Shown piece by piece: positions 26,639 to 35,986 of a DNA stretch of 64,000 nt; position 1 is the stretch's first letter, and the number at the start of each line of letters is the position of its first letter. The DNA is from Devosia nitrariae (GTDB lineage: Bacteria; Pseudomonadota; Alphaproteobacteria; Rhizobiales; Devosiaceae). The notes below the pieces were generated by a model, which saw nothing but the letters and a program-made list of their open reading frames with translations, was not told the DNA's origin and ran no database searches. The stretch is taken from the NCBI RefSeq assembly GCF_030160115.1, contig NZ_BSNS01000007.1, positions 483,501-547,500 on the forward strand. The letters are read 5' to 3'. The translations under genes and the position numbers were made by a program.

Positions 26639-27067
26639 TCAGACGGGGATGTCGTCGAGCTTTAGGGCGTCGGCAAGGGTCGTGCTGTCGAGCACGGCGC
26701 GGGTGGCGAGCGTGACCCGCTCGAACACGTGCCGCACCTCACAGCTCGTCTCCTCCTGGCAGTCCTCGCAGCGCCGATAGGCGATCTTGGAGAGGCACGG
26801 CAGCGGCGCGATCGGTCCGTCGACGAGGCGCAGCACCTCTCCAAACGTCACCTCCTCCGGAGCCTTGAGCAGGGCATAGCCGCCCGCTCGCCCGCGAAGG
26901 CTCATCACGATGCCAGCCCGCTTCAACTCAAGCAGGATCTGCTCGAGGAATTTTTTCGGAATCGCCTGCTCGCGCGAGATCTGTCCGATCATCATCGTCG
27001 TTCCGGCCTTGAGGCGCGCCAGGACAACGAGCGCACGCAGTGCATATTTGGCCTTTTGCGATATCAT
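26639..27067 (-). CDS. Rrf2-family transcriptional regulator
   Basis: A 142-residue Rrf2-type winged-helix protein starting MISQKAKYALRALVVLARL, with GGYALLKAPEEVTFGEVLRL in the wing region. Four cysteines (C91, C100, C103, C109) lie in the loop where IscR, NsrR and RirA bind an Fe-S cluster, so it may sense iron, NO or redox state. The C-x2-C spacing differs from the canonical three-Cys pattern. It follows the CPA2 antiporter gene by 19 bp on the same strand and is probably co-transcribed. Its targets are unknown. Confidence 0.88.
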   Translation of the reverse strand: MISQKAKYALRALVVLARLKAGTTMMIGQISREQAIPKKFLEQILLELKRAGIVMSLRGRAGGYALLKAPEEVTFGEVLRLVDGPIAPLPCLSKIAYRRCEDCQEETSCEVRHVFERVTLATRAVLDSTTLADALKLDDIPV

Positions 27068-27086
27068 CCGAGCGCCCCCCTGCCCT

Positions 27087-29501
27087 TCATTTGCGCGGCT
27101 CCGGCTCGACGACCGGGATCTGCGGTTCTTCCTCCGCTTTCTCGGTCTCTTCGGTCACCGCAGGCTCTTGCTCCGCCACAGTCTCTTCGACCGTCGCAGT
27201 CTCTTCGTGCGCCTCCTCGATCCGTTCAGCCACGGCTGTCTGGTTCTCCGCCGTCTCGGTCCCTCCGGTCGCAGGCTCTTTCTCAGCCGCGTCAGTCCCT
27301 CCGGCCACCGCAGGTTCTTCCTCTGCCTCGTCTGACCCTTCTGCCACCGCGGGCTCTTCTTCGCCTGCTTGCGCGCCCGGATCCTCTTCACCCAGACCCA
27401 TCGCCGGCTCCGCTTTCACCTCCGCATCCTCGCTTGGGACCAGCGCCTCCTCTTCGACGGCGGGGTGCGGCAGAGGTATGGGCTCGTCCGGCAGAGCACG
27501 TGGCGGTTCCGGCTCGTCTGCAACGGTCGTTGCAGGAGGCGGAACGTCCTCGGTGCCCTGCGCCTCGGTCGGCTCGGCGGGTACCGCCGCCTCTGTGGCC
27601 GCCGGTCGCGACGCACTCTCGATGACGTTTTCGGTCGGCGCCAGCCGGATCGCCTCGGCGACCGCGGCGGCCATGGCCTCGCGCTCGCCCTTGACCCAGG
27701 CCAGCATGCCGAGCCCGATCTCGCGCTCGCCCATGATCACCGTGTCGGCGCCCAGATTGGCGAGATAGCTCTCCTCCTCGTCCGAATGCGCCCGCGCGAT
27801 GATGCGGATGCCCGGATTGATCTTGCGCCCCTGCTCGACGACCTGCCCCGCCTCGAAGGAGTTGGGGATGGCGATCAGCAGCGTCCTCGCCGCTTCGAGG
27901 TTGGCAAGCCTCAGGACGTCGACGCTCGCCGCATTGCCGACCACCACCTCGATGCCCATCTCGCGCGCCGCCTTGATCGAGGTATCGGAGTCCTCGATGA
28001 CGACAAGCGGCAGCCCCGCTGCATGGAGACCTTCGCCGACGACACCCCCGACGCGTCCGAATCCAACAAGGATGATGTGGTCCGTCTTGCTGGTGGGATG
28101 GACGAGGTCGTCCTCGACCGCCTGTTCGTCCGGCTCCCCGGCGGCAACCTGGGGCTCGGGCGCAGCCGAGCTCATCGCATCGTTGGCCGTCATCGTCTCG
28201 GACGGCATCAGTGGTCCGTCGAATGGCTCCACGGGCTCGTGGTGCGCGGCCCGGCGCTGCGCGATCCGGCTCTCGAGGCGCGGCCGCACAAAATCGAGCG
28301 TGGCGAACACCAGGGGGTTGAGGATGATCGAGATCAGCGCGCCGGCGAGGATCAGATCCTGGCCCTCGGCCGGCATGATGGCGAGCGCCACCCCCATCGA
28401 GGCTAGGATGAAGGAGAATTCTCCGATTTGCGCCAGGCTCGCCGAAATGGTCAGCGCCGTCGACACCGGCCGCCGGAAGAGGACGACGATGCCGAAGGCT
28501 GCCAGCGACTTGCCGACGATGATGATGAAAACCGTGGCGATCAGCGGCAGCGGGTCGGTGAGGACGATCGAGGGATCGAACAGCATGCCGACCGACACGA
28601 AGAACAAAACCGCGAAGGCATCGCGCAGCGGCAGGGTCTCCTGCGCTGCCCTATGGCTGAGCTCGCTTTCCGACAGGATCATGCCGGCAAAGAATGCGCC
28701 GAGCGCCAGCGACACGCCGAAGAGGACCGATGAACCCAGCGCGACGCCGAGCGCGATGGCGAGCACCGCCAGGCGGAAGAGCTCGCGCGAGCCGGTATGG
28801 GCGGTCGCGTGCAGGGCCCAGGGAATGACCCGGCGCCCGACGACCAGCATAAAACCGACGAAGGCGGCGAGCTTGACGATGGTGAGCGCCAGGACGCCCC
28901 AGATGCCGACATTGGTGCGCAGCACCCGCTCGACGAAGGAAACGAAGGGATCATGGACGAGGCTCTCGCCATTGCCCGCAATGCTGGCAATGGCCGGGAT
29001 CAGCACCAGCGCCAGGATCATCGCTATGTCCTCGACGATCAGCCATCCGACCGCGATGCGTCCACGTTCGGTCTCGATGAGCCGCCGGTCCTGCAGAGCC
29101 TTGAGCAGCACCACTGTCGAGGCGACCGAAAGCGCCAGGCCGAAGATCAGCCCCGCGCCGAGGTCCCAGCCCATGGCAAAGCCCAGCCCCAGCCCCAGGA
29201 GCGTCGCAAAGCCGATCTGCACGATTGCACCGGGAACAGCCAGGGCCCGCACGCTCATCAGGTCCCGCAAGGAAAAATGCAGCCCGACACCGAACATCAA
29301 GAGGATAACGCCGAGCTCTGCGAGCTCGGCCGCAAGCTCCTGGTCGGCAACAAACCCGGGCGAGTGGGGGCCGACCAAAATGCCTGCAAACAGATATCCG
29401 ACCAGCGGCGGCAGGCGGAGCCGGTTGGCAAGAGCACCGAAGATGAAGGCCAGCACGAGACCCGCGACGATCGTGGTGATCAAGGGGGTGTCGTGGTACA
29501 T
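27087..29501 (-). CDS. CPA2 cation/proton antiporter with RCK domain (KefB/YbaL-like)
   Basis: An 804-residue antiporter. Residues about 1-390 form 12-13 transmembrane helices of the CPA2 exchanger family (LPPLVGYLFAGILVGPHSPG early). After a charged linker, residues about 470-590 are a TrkA-N/RCK domain with the nucleotide loop LVGFGRVGG. The last roughly 150 residues are acidic, low-complexity and contain degenerate EEPAVA-type repeats. I start at the ATG at 29501 with GGAG nine nt upstream; a TTG four codons earlier is open. The cargo is probably K+ exchanged for H+. The long acidic tail is unusual for the family. Confidence 0.9.
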   Translation of the reverse strand: MYHDTPLITTIVAGLVLAFIFGALANRLRLPPLVGYLFAGILVGPHSPGFVADQELAAELAELGVILLMFGVGLHFSLRDLMSVRALAVPGAIVQIGFATLLGLGLGFAMGWDLGAGLIFGLALSVASTVVLLKALQDRRLIETERGRIAVGWLIVEDIAMILALVLIPAIASIAGNGESLVHDPFVSFVERVLRTNVGIWGVLALTIVKLAAFVGFMLVVGRRVIPWALHATAHTGSRELFRLAVLAIALGVALGSSVLFGVSLALGAFFAGMILSESELSHRAAQETLPLRDAFAVLFFVSVGMLFDPSIVLTDPLPLIATVFIIIVGKSLAAFGIVVLFRRPVSTALTISASLAQIGEFSFILASMGVALAIMPAEGQDLILAGALISIILNPLVFATLDFVRPRLESRIAQRRAAHHEPVEPFDGPLMPSETMTANDAMSSAAPEPQVAAGEPDEQAVEDDLVHPTSKTDHIILVGFGRVGGVVGEGLHAAGLPLVVIEDSDTSIKAAREMGIEVVVGNAASVDVLRLANLEAARTLLIAIPNSFEAGQVVEQGRKINPGIRIIARAHSDEEESYLANLGADTVIMGEREIGLGMLAWVKGEREAMAAAVAEAIRLAPTENVIESASRPAATEAAVPAEPTEAQGTEDVPPPATTVADEPEPPRALPDEPIPLPHPAVEEEALVPSEDAEVKAEPAMGLGEEDPGAQAGEEEPAVAEGSDEAEEEPAVAGGTDAAEKEPATGGTETAENQTAVAERIEEAHEETATVEETVAEQEPAVTEETEKAEEEPQIPVVEPEPRK

Positions 29502-29768
29502 CCAGCTCTCCAAGGTTCCGGGCGGCAGAGAGAAATCTCTAGCGCGATGATGGGGTATGACGTTCTTTCACGCAAGCACGTCGCTCGCCCAAAATTCGGG
29601 CAACGCGGGATTGTGCGAGGAGACGCCATCCAGGCGAAACAGCAGGCTGAATTTGTCACCCTTGTGGCGCAGGTGCATCCGATGCTTGCGCACACCGCCC
29701 CTCGAGGAGGACCTGCTGAGGCCCTACATCTAGGGTGTGCTGACCCTTAAGTGTATCACAACCACGGA

Positions 29769-29848
29769 GTCATCCCCGCGAAAAGCGGGGACCTCTGTTG
29801 GCAGAGCCGGCAAGGGAAACGGAGGTTCCCGCTTTTCGCGGGAATGAC
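29769..29848. repeat. Long inverted repeat (REP/BIME-like) in a 394-bp gene-free region
   Basis: Left arm 29769-29799 (GTCATCCCCGCGAAAAGCGG...) and right arm 29818-29848 (...CCGCTTTTCGCGGGAATGAC) are near-perfect inverted copies of about 31 bp. Each arm holds an internal palindrome CCCGCGAAAAGCGGG. The type is common between genes of alphaproteobacteria. It lies between the helicase stop and the antiporter start, where it could end helicase transcripts. In the remaining bases of 29502-29895 I see no gene; it must include the antiporter promoter. Confidence 0.8.
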
Positions 29849-29895
29849 CCTGTGAGTGTTGGAGCTCTGGCGCCTTCTCGTCAGAACGGGAACAC

Positions 29896-30984
29896 CTAGT
29901 TCACGATGGTGATCTGCTCGGCAGCCCGGGTGATGCCGGTATAGAGCCAGCGCGCCCGCTCCTCGCGAAACACAAAACTCTCGTCAAAGAGGAACACCTT
30001 GTCCCACTGGCTGCCCTGCGCCTTGTGGACGGTCAGGCAGTAGCCGAAGGTGAATTCATCGTACTGGCGTCGTTCCGGCCAGGCCATCTGGTCCTCTTCG
30101 CCCGAAAAGAATGCCTTGTGGGTGAGGACTTTGGCTTCGCCCCTTCCGTCCTCGACCGCAAGCAGCAACTGGTACTTGCCGTTGGCCTTGCGGGAAACCT
30201 CGGTGACGATCCAGATCTGGCCGTTGAGCAGGCGCTTGCGCGGATTGTTGCGCAGGCACACCACGCGGTCGCCGGCGACCGGCTCATGGAAGGGCAGGCC
30301 CTTCAGTTCGCGCAGCCGGTCGTTGTACATCAGCCGCGTCTTGTTGCGTCCGACCAGCACCTGGTCGGCATCGAGCACGGCGTTGCGGTCGACCTCGTCC
30401 TTGCCGATGACGAGGCTCTCCCCATAGCGCCCGCGCTCGATGCGTCCGCCCTCGCGCACCTGCATGGAAAGGCGGATGATCGGATTGTCGGCCGCCTGCC
30501 GATGGATTTCGGTCAGCATGATATCGGGCTCGTCGGCGGTGAAGAAACCCGCCCCCTGCACCGGCGGCAGCTGGAACGGGTCGCCCAGCACCAGCACCTT
30601 GACCCCGAACGACAGCAGGTCCTGCCCCAGCTGCTCGTCGACCATCGACACCTCGTCGATGACGATGAGGTCGGCGTTGGCCGCCGCGCTTTCCGGATCG
30701 AGCACGAAGCGCGGCTCGCCCTCCTTTTCGCTGACCAACGAATAGATCAGCGAATGGATGGTCTGCGCGCCCTTGCAGCCGCGCTTGCGCATGACGAGTG
30801 CCGCCTTGCCGGTGAAGGCAGCGTATTTGACGCTTTTCACCCCCTCGGCCAGATGCCGCGCCAGCGTCGACTTGCCCGTGCCCGCCCAGCCGAAGAGCCG
30901 GAAGACCTGCGGCCCGTCCCGGTCCTTGAGCCAGGCCGACACGGCCTTCAATGCGGCTTCCTGCTGGGACGACCAGGTGACCAT
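29896..30984 (-). CDS. RecD-like superfamily 1 DNA helicase / ATPase
   Basis: A 362-residue AAA_30/UvrD_C_2 helicase of the RecD/Dda type. Motif I is GWAGTGKST near residue 31, motif II VIDEVSMVD, motif III GDPFQLPPV, and the C-terminal motifs TVHKAQGSQWD and YTGITRA are intact. It lacks the N-terminal domains of full RecD, so it resembles phage Dda and bacterial short RecD-like proteins. Start 30984 overlaps the FAH gene stop by one base (TGATG). It probably unwinds DNA 5' to 3' in repair or replication; the link with the metabolic genes upstream is unclear. Confidence 0.9.
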   Translation of the reverse strand: MVTWSSQQEAALKAVSAWLKDRDGPQVFRLFGWAGTGKSTLARHLAEGVKSVKYAAFTGKAALVMRKRGCKGAQTIHSLIYSLVSEKEGEPRFVLDPESAAANADLIVIDEVSMVDEQLGQDLLSFGVKVLVLGDPFQLPPVQGAGFFTADEPDIMLTEIHRQAADNPIIRLSMQVREGGRIERGRYGESLVIGKDEVDRNAVLDADQVLVGRNKTRLMYNDRLRELKGLPFHEPVAGDRVVCLRNNPRKRLLNGQIWIVTEVSRKANGKYQLLLAVEDGRGEAKVLTHKAFFSGEEDQMAWPERRQYDEFTFGYCLTVHKAQGSQWDKVFLFDESFVFREERARWLYTGITRAAEQITIVN

Positions 30985-31667
30985 CAGACGATCCGCGTCG
31001 TGACCTGGCCGACGCCTTCGATCCGCCCTTCCAGCGCGTCGCCGGCAACGACCGGTCCGACACCGGCCGGCGTGCCAGTGAAGATGAGGTCCCCGGCCTT
31101 GAGCGCGACGAACTGCGAGAGGAAGGCGATGGTTTCGGGTACCGCCCAAATCTGGTCGGCAAGGTTGCCGCGCTGCCGTTCGGTGCCGTTGACCGCCAGC
31201 GTGATGGCGCCGCTCGCCGGATGGCCGATGGACGAGGCCGGCGTGATCTCACCGATGGGCGCCGAATGATCGAACCCCTTGGCCATGTCCCAGGGGCGAC
31301 CCGCGCTCTTGGCCTCAGCCTGCAGGTCGCGGCGGGTAAGGTCGATGCCGGCCGCATAGCCATAGACGTGATCGAGGGCGTCCTCCGATTCGATCCCTGC
31401 GCCATCCTTGCCGATGGCAACAACGAACTCGATCTCGTGGTGAAGATCGTTCGTCTGCGTCGGGTAGGGCACATCGCCCCCGCCGATCACCAGCGCATCG
31501 GCAGGCTTGCCGAAGAAGAACGGCGGCGCTTTGGGGTCGTTGCCCATCTCGCGCGCATGCTCGGCATAGTTGCGCCCGACACAATAGATCCGCCGGACCG
31601 GAAATAACCCGCCGCCAGCGACAGGCAGTGCGACCGGCGCCGGTCGGGCAATGACGAACTCAGCCAC
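30984..31667 (-). CDS. Fumarylacetoacetate hydrolase-family protein (YcgM/FAHD1-like)
   Basis: A 227-residue FAH-fold protein with RRIYCVGRNYAEHAREMG, FFFGKPADAL, the metal-binding E-x-E motif (HHEIEFVVAIG) and FTGTPAGVGPV. Short FAH proteins act as acylpyruvases or oxaloacetate decarboxylases, or as fumarylpyruvate hydrolases. I prefer the GTG at 31667, overlapping the end of the aldo/keto reductase gene by 8 bp; a TTG five codons upstream is also open. The rhamnose route needs an FAH-family hydrolase for its last step, but that one is normally longer, so I do not assign it. Confidence 0.88.
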   Translation of the reverse strand: MAEFVIARPAPVALPVAGGGLFPVRRIYCVGRNYAEHAREMGNDPKAPPFFFGKPADALVIGGGDVPYPTQTNDLHHEIEFVVAIGKDGAGIESEDALDHVYGYAAGIDLTRRDLQAEAKSAGRPWDMAKGFDHSAPIGEITPASSIGHPASGAITLAVNGTERQRGNLADQIWAVPETIAFLSQFVALKAGDLIFTGTPAGVGPVVAGDALEGRIEGVGQVTTRIV

Positions 31668-32721
31668 GGGCGTAGTCCTCAAGGTAAGGCTCGAGCAAGG
31701 CGAGGTCCGCTTCGCCGAGGCGATCCTGGGCGGTGAAGGACTGGTGCCAATAGGGATAGGGAAGCGGGCGCTGGCTCGCCTTGTCGAGCCGGGCGACCTC
31801 TTCGGGGCTGAGCTTGAGATCCGCCGCCTTGAGGTTGTCGGCGAACTGCGCGTCGGTCCGCCCGCCGACGATCACCGAGCTGACACCCTTGCGCTGCAGG
31901 AGCCAGGCCAGCGAGATCACCGCACCCGATACGCCGCGCTCGCCGGCGACCGCGTCGATGACGTCGATGATGTCGTAGAGCCGCTCCGGATCGGGGATCG
32001 GCGGCTCCTTGAAACCGCGCACGTGCCGCCCGTCGGTCGGCTGGCTGTTACGCGTGTATTTGCCCGAGAGCCATCCGCCCGCCAGCGGGCTCCACACCAG
32101 GATGCCGAGCCCCTGGTCGATGGTGATGGGCTGCAGCTCGTATTCGGCCTCGCGCGAATAGAGCGTATAGTGGATCTGCTGGGCAACGAACCGCTGATAG
32201 CCGCGCTTGTCGGCGACGGCCAGCGCCTTCATCAGGTGCCAGCCTGAATAGTTCGAGCAGCCGATATAGCGCACCTTGCCCTGACGAACGAGCGTATCGA
32301 GCGCCTCCATCGTCTCCTCTAGCGGCGTCTGCCCGTCCCATTCGTGTACCTGGTAGAGGTCGATGACGTCGGTTTTCAAACGCTTGAGGCTCGCCTCGCA
32401 CTGCGCGATGATGTGGTGGCGCGACAGGCCTGCATCGTTGGGCCCGTCGCCGAAAGGAAATCGCACTTTGGTGGCGATCAGCGCCCGCTGGCGTCGGCCG
32501 CCGTCGGCGAGCACCTCGCCGGTGATCTCCTCTGACACACCCATGTTGTAGACATTGGCCGTGTCGATGAGGTTGATGCCGGCATCGAGGCACATGTCGA
32601 CCTGCCGGGCGGCACCGGTAAGGTCCGTGTCACCCCACAGGCCATCTCCCCCGAACGTGACCGTGCCGACGCTGAGAACCGAAACCTTGAGGCCGGACCG
32701 CCCGAGATACCGGTATTCCAT
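31660..32721 (-). CDS. Aldo/keto reductase (1)
   Basis: A 353-residue AKR with MEYRYLGRSGLKVSVLSVGT, the catalytic tetrad pieces DTANVY (Asp, Tyr), a Lys in IATKVRF and His in YQVHEWD. AGGAGAGGGTGCA precedes the ATG at 32721. The family reduces aldehydes and ketones with NADPH; substrate unknown. It is paralogous to the AKR at 32819-33853, 97 bp upstream on the same strand, and both diverge from a LysR regulator. This suggests a small regulated set for carbonyl or sugar reduction. Confidence 0.88.
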   Translation of the reverse strand: MEYRYLGRSGLKVSVLSVGTVTFGGDGLWGDTDLTGAARQVDMCLDAGINLIDTANVYNMGVSEEITGEVLADGGRRQRALIATKVRFPFGDGPNDAGLSRHHIIAQCEASLKRLKTDVIDLYQVHEWDGQTPLEETMEALDTLVRQGKVRYIGCSNYSGWHLMKALAVADKRGYQRFVAQQIHYTLYSREAEYELQPITIDQGLGILVWSPLAGGWLSGKYTRNSQPTDGRHVRGFKEPPIPDPERLYDIIDVIDAVAGERGVSGAVISLAWLLQRKGVSSVIVGGRTDAQFADNLKAADLKLSPEEVARLDKASQRPLPYPYWHQSFTAQDRLGEADLALLEPYLEDYARG

Positions 32722-32818
32722 TGCACCCTCTCCTCTTCTCAAGAGCGATAAGGGCTACTGCGACCGGGGAGTCGGGTCAACGCCGCTCGGCGAAAACGAT
32801 GGGAGAATCGATGCCTTC

Positions 32819-33853
32819 TCAGACCATTGGCGGATTAAGCCGGGCAAACCCTTCTTGCCGGTAGTAGGGGAAATAGGGATAGGGCGGGACGACGGTGCTC
32901 GCCGCGTCGAGCCGCGCCATCTGGTCGGCCTCGAGCGACCAGCCGACGGCATCGAGGTTCTGGCGCAACTGCTCTTCGTTGCGCGCCCCGATGATGACCG
33001 AGGCGACTGTTGGGCGCTGCAACAGCCAGTTGATCGCGACCTGCGGTACCGTCTTGCCGGTCTCGCCGGCGATGGCTTCCAGCGCGTCGACAATCGCAAA
33101 GAGCCGGGCCTCGTCGACCGGCGGACCGAACTCGGCCGAGCCATGCAGACGGCTGCCTTCGGGCAGCGGTGCCCCCCGCCTGATCTTGCCGGTAAGCCGT
33201 CCCCAGCCAAGAGGGCTCCACACCAGCGCTCCTACCCCCTGGTCGCGGGCCAGAGGCATCAATTCCCACTCGTAGTCGCGCCCGACCAGCGAATAATAGA
33301 CCTGGTGGACCACGTAACGCGGGTGCCCAAGGCGGTCCGCCGCCGCCAGCGACTTCATCAGCTGCCAGCCGGAAAAATTGGAAGCGCCGATGTAGCGCAC
33401 CTTGCCGCTCGCAACGAGCTCGCCGAGCGTTGTCACCACCTCCTCGACCGGAGTGCCGGCGTCGAACGCGTGGAGCTGCAGAAGATCGATATGGTCGGTG
33501 CCGAGCCGGCGCAGCGCCGCCTCGACCGCCGCAACCAGCCGCGACCGTCCGGAGCCGGCTTCGTTCGGCCCCTCGCCCATCGGCAGGCTGGTCTTGGTCG
33601 AGATCAATACCTCGTCGCGCCTGCCCTTGATCGCCTCGCACAGCACCGTTTCGGAGGCGCCGGCCGAATAGACGTCGGCCGTATCGAAAAGGTTGACCCC
33701 GGCCTCGAGGCAGATGTCGATGAGCCGCCGCGCCTCGCGGGCGTCGGTATTGCCCCAGGCGCTGAAGAGCGGCCCCTTTCCACCAAAGGTGCCGGTGCCG
33801 AAGCTGAGGGCGGGAACCTTGAGCCCCGATGTGCCCAGGCGTCTGTAATCCAT
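32819..33853 (-). CDS. Aldo/keto reductase (2)
   Basis: A 344-residue AKR beginning MDYRRLGTSGLKVPALSFGT, with catalytic DTADVY, STKTSLP and LLQLHAFD segments. The start at 33853 has CGGGAG upstream; the frame is open 21 codons further. It is the first gene of the minus-strand run AKR2-AKR1-FAH-helicase and is divergent from the LysR gene across 118 bp, the classic arrangement for a regulator and its target. Substrate is not evident. Confidence 0.88.
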   Translation of the reverse strand: MDYRRLGTSGLKVPALSFGTGTFGGKGPLFSAWGNTDAREARRLIDICLEAGVNLFDTADVYSAGASETVLCEAIKGRRDEVLISTKTSLPMGEGPNEAGSGRSRLVAAVEAALRRLGTDHIDLLQLHAFDAGTPVEEVVTTLGELVASGKVRYIGASNFSGWQLMKSLAAADRLGHPRYVVHQVYYSLVGRDYEWELMPLARDQGVGALVWSPLGWGRLTGKIRRGAPLPEGSRLHGSAEFGPPVDEARLFAIVDALEAIAGETGKTVPQVAINWLLQRPTVASVIIGARNEEQLRQNLDAVGWSLEADQMARLDAASTVVPPYPYFPYYRQEGFARLNPPMV

Positions 33854-33971
33854 GTCATGCTCCCGATAGCAAATGCCCGCTGGCCAGCAGGCCAATGCCG
33901 CCAAGATAGAAGTCACCCATGCGATGAATTAGACTGCCGCAAAGCACATCGGCTTGGAGTTGAATTCACAA

Positions 33972-34877
33972 ATGACTCGTGCTGAAAGCAACCGGTCCGG
34001 GGAGATGGAAATCCTCGTCCGCGTCGTCAAACTCGGCGGCTTCTCGGCCGCGGCCCGCGCCTGCCGGATGTCGCCCTCGGCGGTCAGTAAGCTCGTTACA
34101 CGGCTCGAAGGCCGCCTCGGCACCCGTCTCTTCAACCGTTCGACCCGCAAGCTGCAGCTGACCCCGGAAGGCGCCCTATTCTATCAGCGTTGCATGCGCA
34201 TCCTTGCCGACATCGCCGAGGCCGAGCGCGAGGCGGGCGCCGGCGCGGCGGCGCGTGGCCGGGTGCGCATCAACTCCAACGTGCCGTTCGGCCGGCACTA
34301 CCTGCTGCCGCTTGTCCCGGAGTTCCTCGCCGAGTATCCCGAGGTGACTCTCGACATCCTCATGACCGACACGGTCATCGATCTGATGGAAGAGCGCGCC
34401 GACATCGCCATCCGCGTCGGCCCCATGCGCGCCTCACGCCTGACGGCGCGAAAGCTCGGTGAGAGCCGTACGCTTCTCGTCGCCTCGCCGGACTATCTCG
34501 AGCACCATGGCACGCCCCAGACACCTGCCGATCTCGACCGGCACAACCTGATCGGCTTCAGCTTCGAACGGCTGGTCGAGGGTTGGCCGTTCCTTGAAGG
34601 CGGCCGTATTGAACGGCGACCGATCATCGGCAATGTGGCCGTGGGCGACGGCGAGAGTGCCCGGCAACTGGCGCTCGCCAGTGCGGGCATCACCCGCCTC
34701 GCAATGTTCCATATCGGGCCGGACATCGCAGCCGGTCGCCTCAAGCAAGTGCTCGATGCGTTCGATCCTGGCGAGACCGAGGCCATCCATGCCGTCTTCA
34801 TCGGCCAGGGCGGACATTTGCCGGCCCGCGTCCGCGCCGTGCTCGACTTCCTTCACCAGCGCATAAAGCTGACCTGA
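33972..34877 (+). CDS. LysR-family transcriptional regulator
   Basis: A 301-residue LysR protein: an N-terminal helix-turn-helix (FSAAARACRMSPSAVSKLVT) and a periplasmic-binding-fold effector domain from about residue 95. Only the CrgA-like subgroup features are seen, such as R-V-R-I-N at the start of the effector domain. The ATG at 33972 is chosen, with TTGGAG upstream, over a TTG at 33954. It likely controls the divergent aldo/keto reductase genes. It ends 6 bp from the convergent isomerase stop. Confidence 0.9.
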   Translation: MTRAESNRSGEMEILVRVVKLGGFSAAARACRMSPSAVSKLVTRLEGRLGTRLFNRSTRKLQLTPEGALFYQRCMRILADIAEAEREAGAGAAARGRVRINSNVPFGRHYLLPLVPEFLAEYPEVTLDILMTDTVIDLMEERADIAIRVGPMRASRLTARKLGESRTLLVASPDYLEHHGTPQTPADLDRHNLIGFSFERLVEGWPFLEGGRIERRPIIGNVAVGDGESARQLALASAGITRLAMFHIGPDIAAGRLKQVLDAFDPGETEAIHAVFIGQGGHLPARVRAVLDFLHQRIKLT

Positions 34878-34883
34878 ACTCGG

Positions 34884-35864
34884 CTACATCGCGCCGAACA
34901 GGGCCTTCTGGGCGATTTTCAACGCACCGATCGCGTCGTGACGGACCTGAGCATCCTTCAGCGCATCGACATCGAGGGCATCGAGTCCACGCGCGGCAGC
35001 TTTGAGGAAGTCGATGGCGTGGTTGGCCGTTTCAACGCTGTCCTCGCGGAAGGGGAACTGGTCGAGCTGCCAGACGCCCTCCCAGTTGTTTTTCTTCAAA
35101 ACGTAGAAGAACTCGAAGAGTTCGATCGGATGCAGGCTCCCCGCAACCAGGTCGTCGTCCCAGCTGCGGTAGTTGTCGTTGACGTCCATACCGAACAGCC
35201 GCCCGTAGTCGATGGCAAGCTGGGCCGAGTCGGCCGCCGACTCGCCGCCGAACAGCGCGTGGCCGAAGTCCAGGAGGATACCGACATTGGGCAGGCCGAT
35301 CTTCTCGATGCCGAGGAGCGTGCGCGCCAGGGAATCGAAGCTCATATGCACCCGCGGCTCGCGCGGCTTGTATTCGATGACGAATTTCAGGTCCGGGTTC
35401 TCACTGGCGAGCTGGCCGACGCCGTCGAGCGAGTGCTTCCATAAGGTGCCGTAGTCGACCTGGAAGGGATAGTCCCAGCCGTCCTGTCCGGGCCAGAGCT
35501 TGACGTACTCGGCGCCGAAATAGCGGACCTCTACGCAGGCCTCGGTGATAAGCTCATGGGTGCGCCGCCTGATGCCGGCATCGGGATTGGTGAACGAACC
35601 CTTTCGGAACTCTCGGGTATAGATCTCCGGCGTGATGCCAATGACGCCGAGCCCGTTGCGGTCGAGCGCCGCCTTGATCTCATCGCTGGTGAAGTTGCCG
35701 CCAAAGAACGGATAGTTGATGTCGACCACCGAAAGGTCGCGCACCTTACCGGCAAGGTCGATGGCCTCGATGACGCTGCGCGGCTCGCCATATCCGTCGG
35801 TGGCATAGCGGTCGACATAGGTGGCGAAGTGCCAGATGCCGGCACCGAAACGCGGATTGCTCAA
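34884..35864 (-). CDS. apsI: Xylose-isomerase-like TIM-barrel protein, probable D-apiose isomerase
   Basis: A 326-residue sugar isomerase/epimerase of the AP endonuclease-2 fold. Metal-ligand candidates are [11 protein letters not shown] (Glu), [12 protein letters not shown] (Asp, His), DVNDN (Asp) and a C-terminal WQLDQFP (Asp). The start is an unusual TTG at 35864, supported by GAGGGAGA eight nt upstream. It is the last gene of an operon with an FGGY kinase and a two-subunit transketolase, the composition described for D-apiose catabolism (ApsI, AplK, AptA, AptB). The product would be D-apulose. The fold is certain; the substrate is inference, and other branched or rare pentoses are possible. 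Confidence 0.62.
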   Translation of the reverse strand: MSNPRFGAGIWHFATYVDRYATDGYGEPRSVIEAIDLAGKVRDLSVVDINYPFFGGNFTSDEIKAALDRNGLGVIGITPEIYTREFRKGSFTNPDAGIRRRTHELITEACVEVRYFGAEYVKLWPGQDGWDYPFQVDYGTLWKHSLDGVGQLASENPDLKFVIEYKPREPRVHMSFDSLARTLLGIEKIGLPNVGILLDFGHALFGGESAADSAQLAIDYGRLFGMDVNDNYRSWDDDLVAGSLHPIELFEFFYVLKKNNWEGVWQLDQFPFREDSVETANHAIDFLKAAARGLDALDVDALKDAQVRHDAIGALKIAQKALFGAM

Positions 35865-35878
35865 TTCTCGTCTCCCTC

Positions 35879-35986
35879 TCAGCTTTCAGTCAATGTCTGG
35901 CGTATGGCCGCCTGCCAACGATCGCGGATCGCCTCGCGCTCCGCTTGTGGCATCGCGGGCGTGAAGCCGGTGCCGGCATCGGTCAT
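35879..35986 (-). pseudogene. Out-of-frame C-terminus of the FGGY kinase (frameshift remnant)
   Basis: A 35-codon frame begins at an ATG overlapping the kinase stop (ATGA). The peptide has FTPAMPQ followed by REAIRDRWQAAIRQTL, the typical final segment of FGGY kinases (F-x-P-x-M ... R-x-x-W-x-x-A). Upstream in the same frame the residues AWDRDL also fit. Adding one G to the GGGG run (C4 at 36004-36007 on the plus strand) would join the frames as SGAWDRDL. So this is probably the displaced tail of the kinase rather than an independent gene. It ends 14 bp before the isomerase start. Confidence 0.7.

Noticed and set aside
27799-29550. 583-codon Ser/Arg-rich frame opposite the CPA2 antiporter
   Set aside because: Low-complexity shadow; the antiporter on the other strand has all family motifs.
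30984-31667. FAH-family gene as the last enzyme of the L-rhamnose pathway
   Set aside because: It is of the short YcgM/FAHD1 type and lies 17 kb from the cluster beside aldo/keto reductases and a helicase; the rhamnose enzyme is usually longer.
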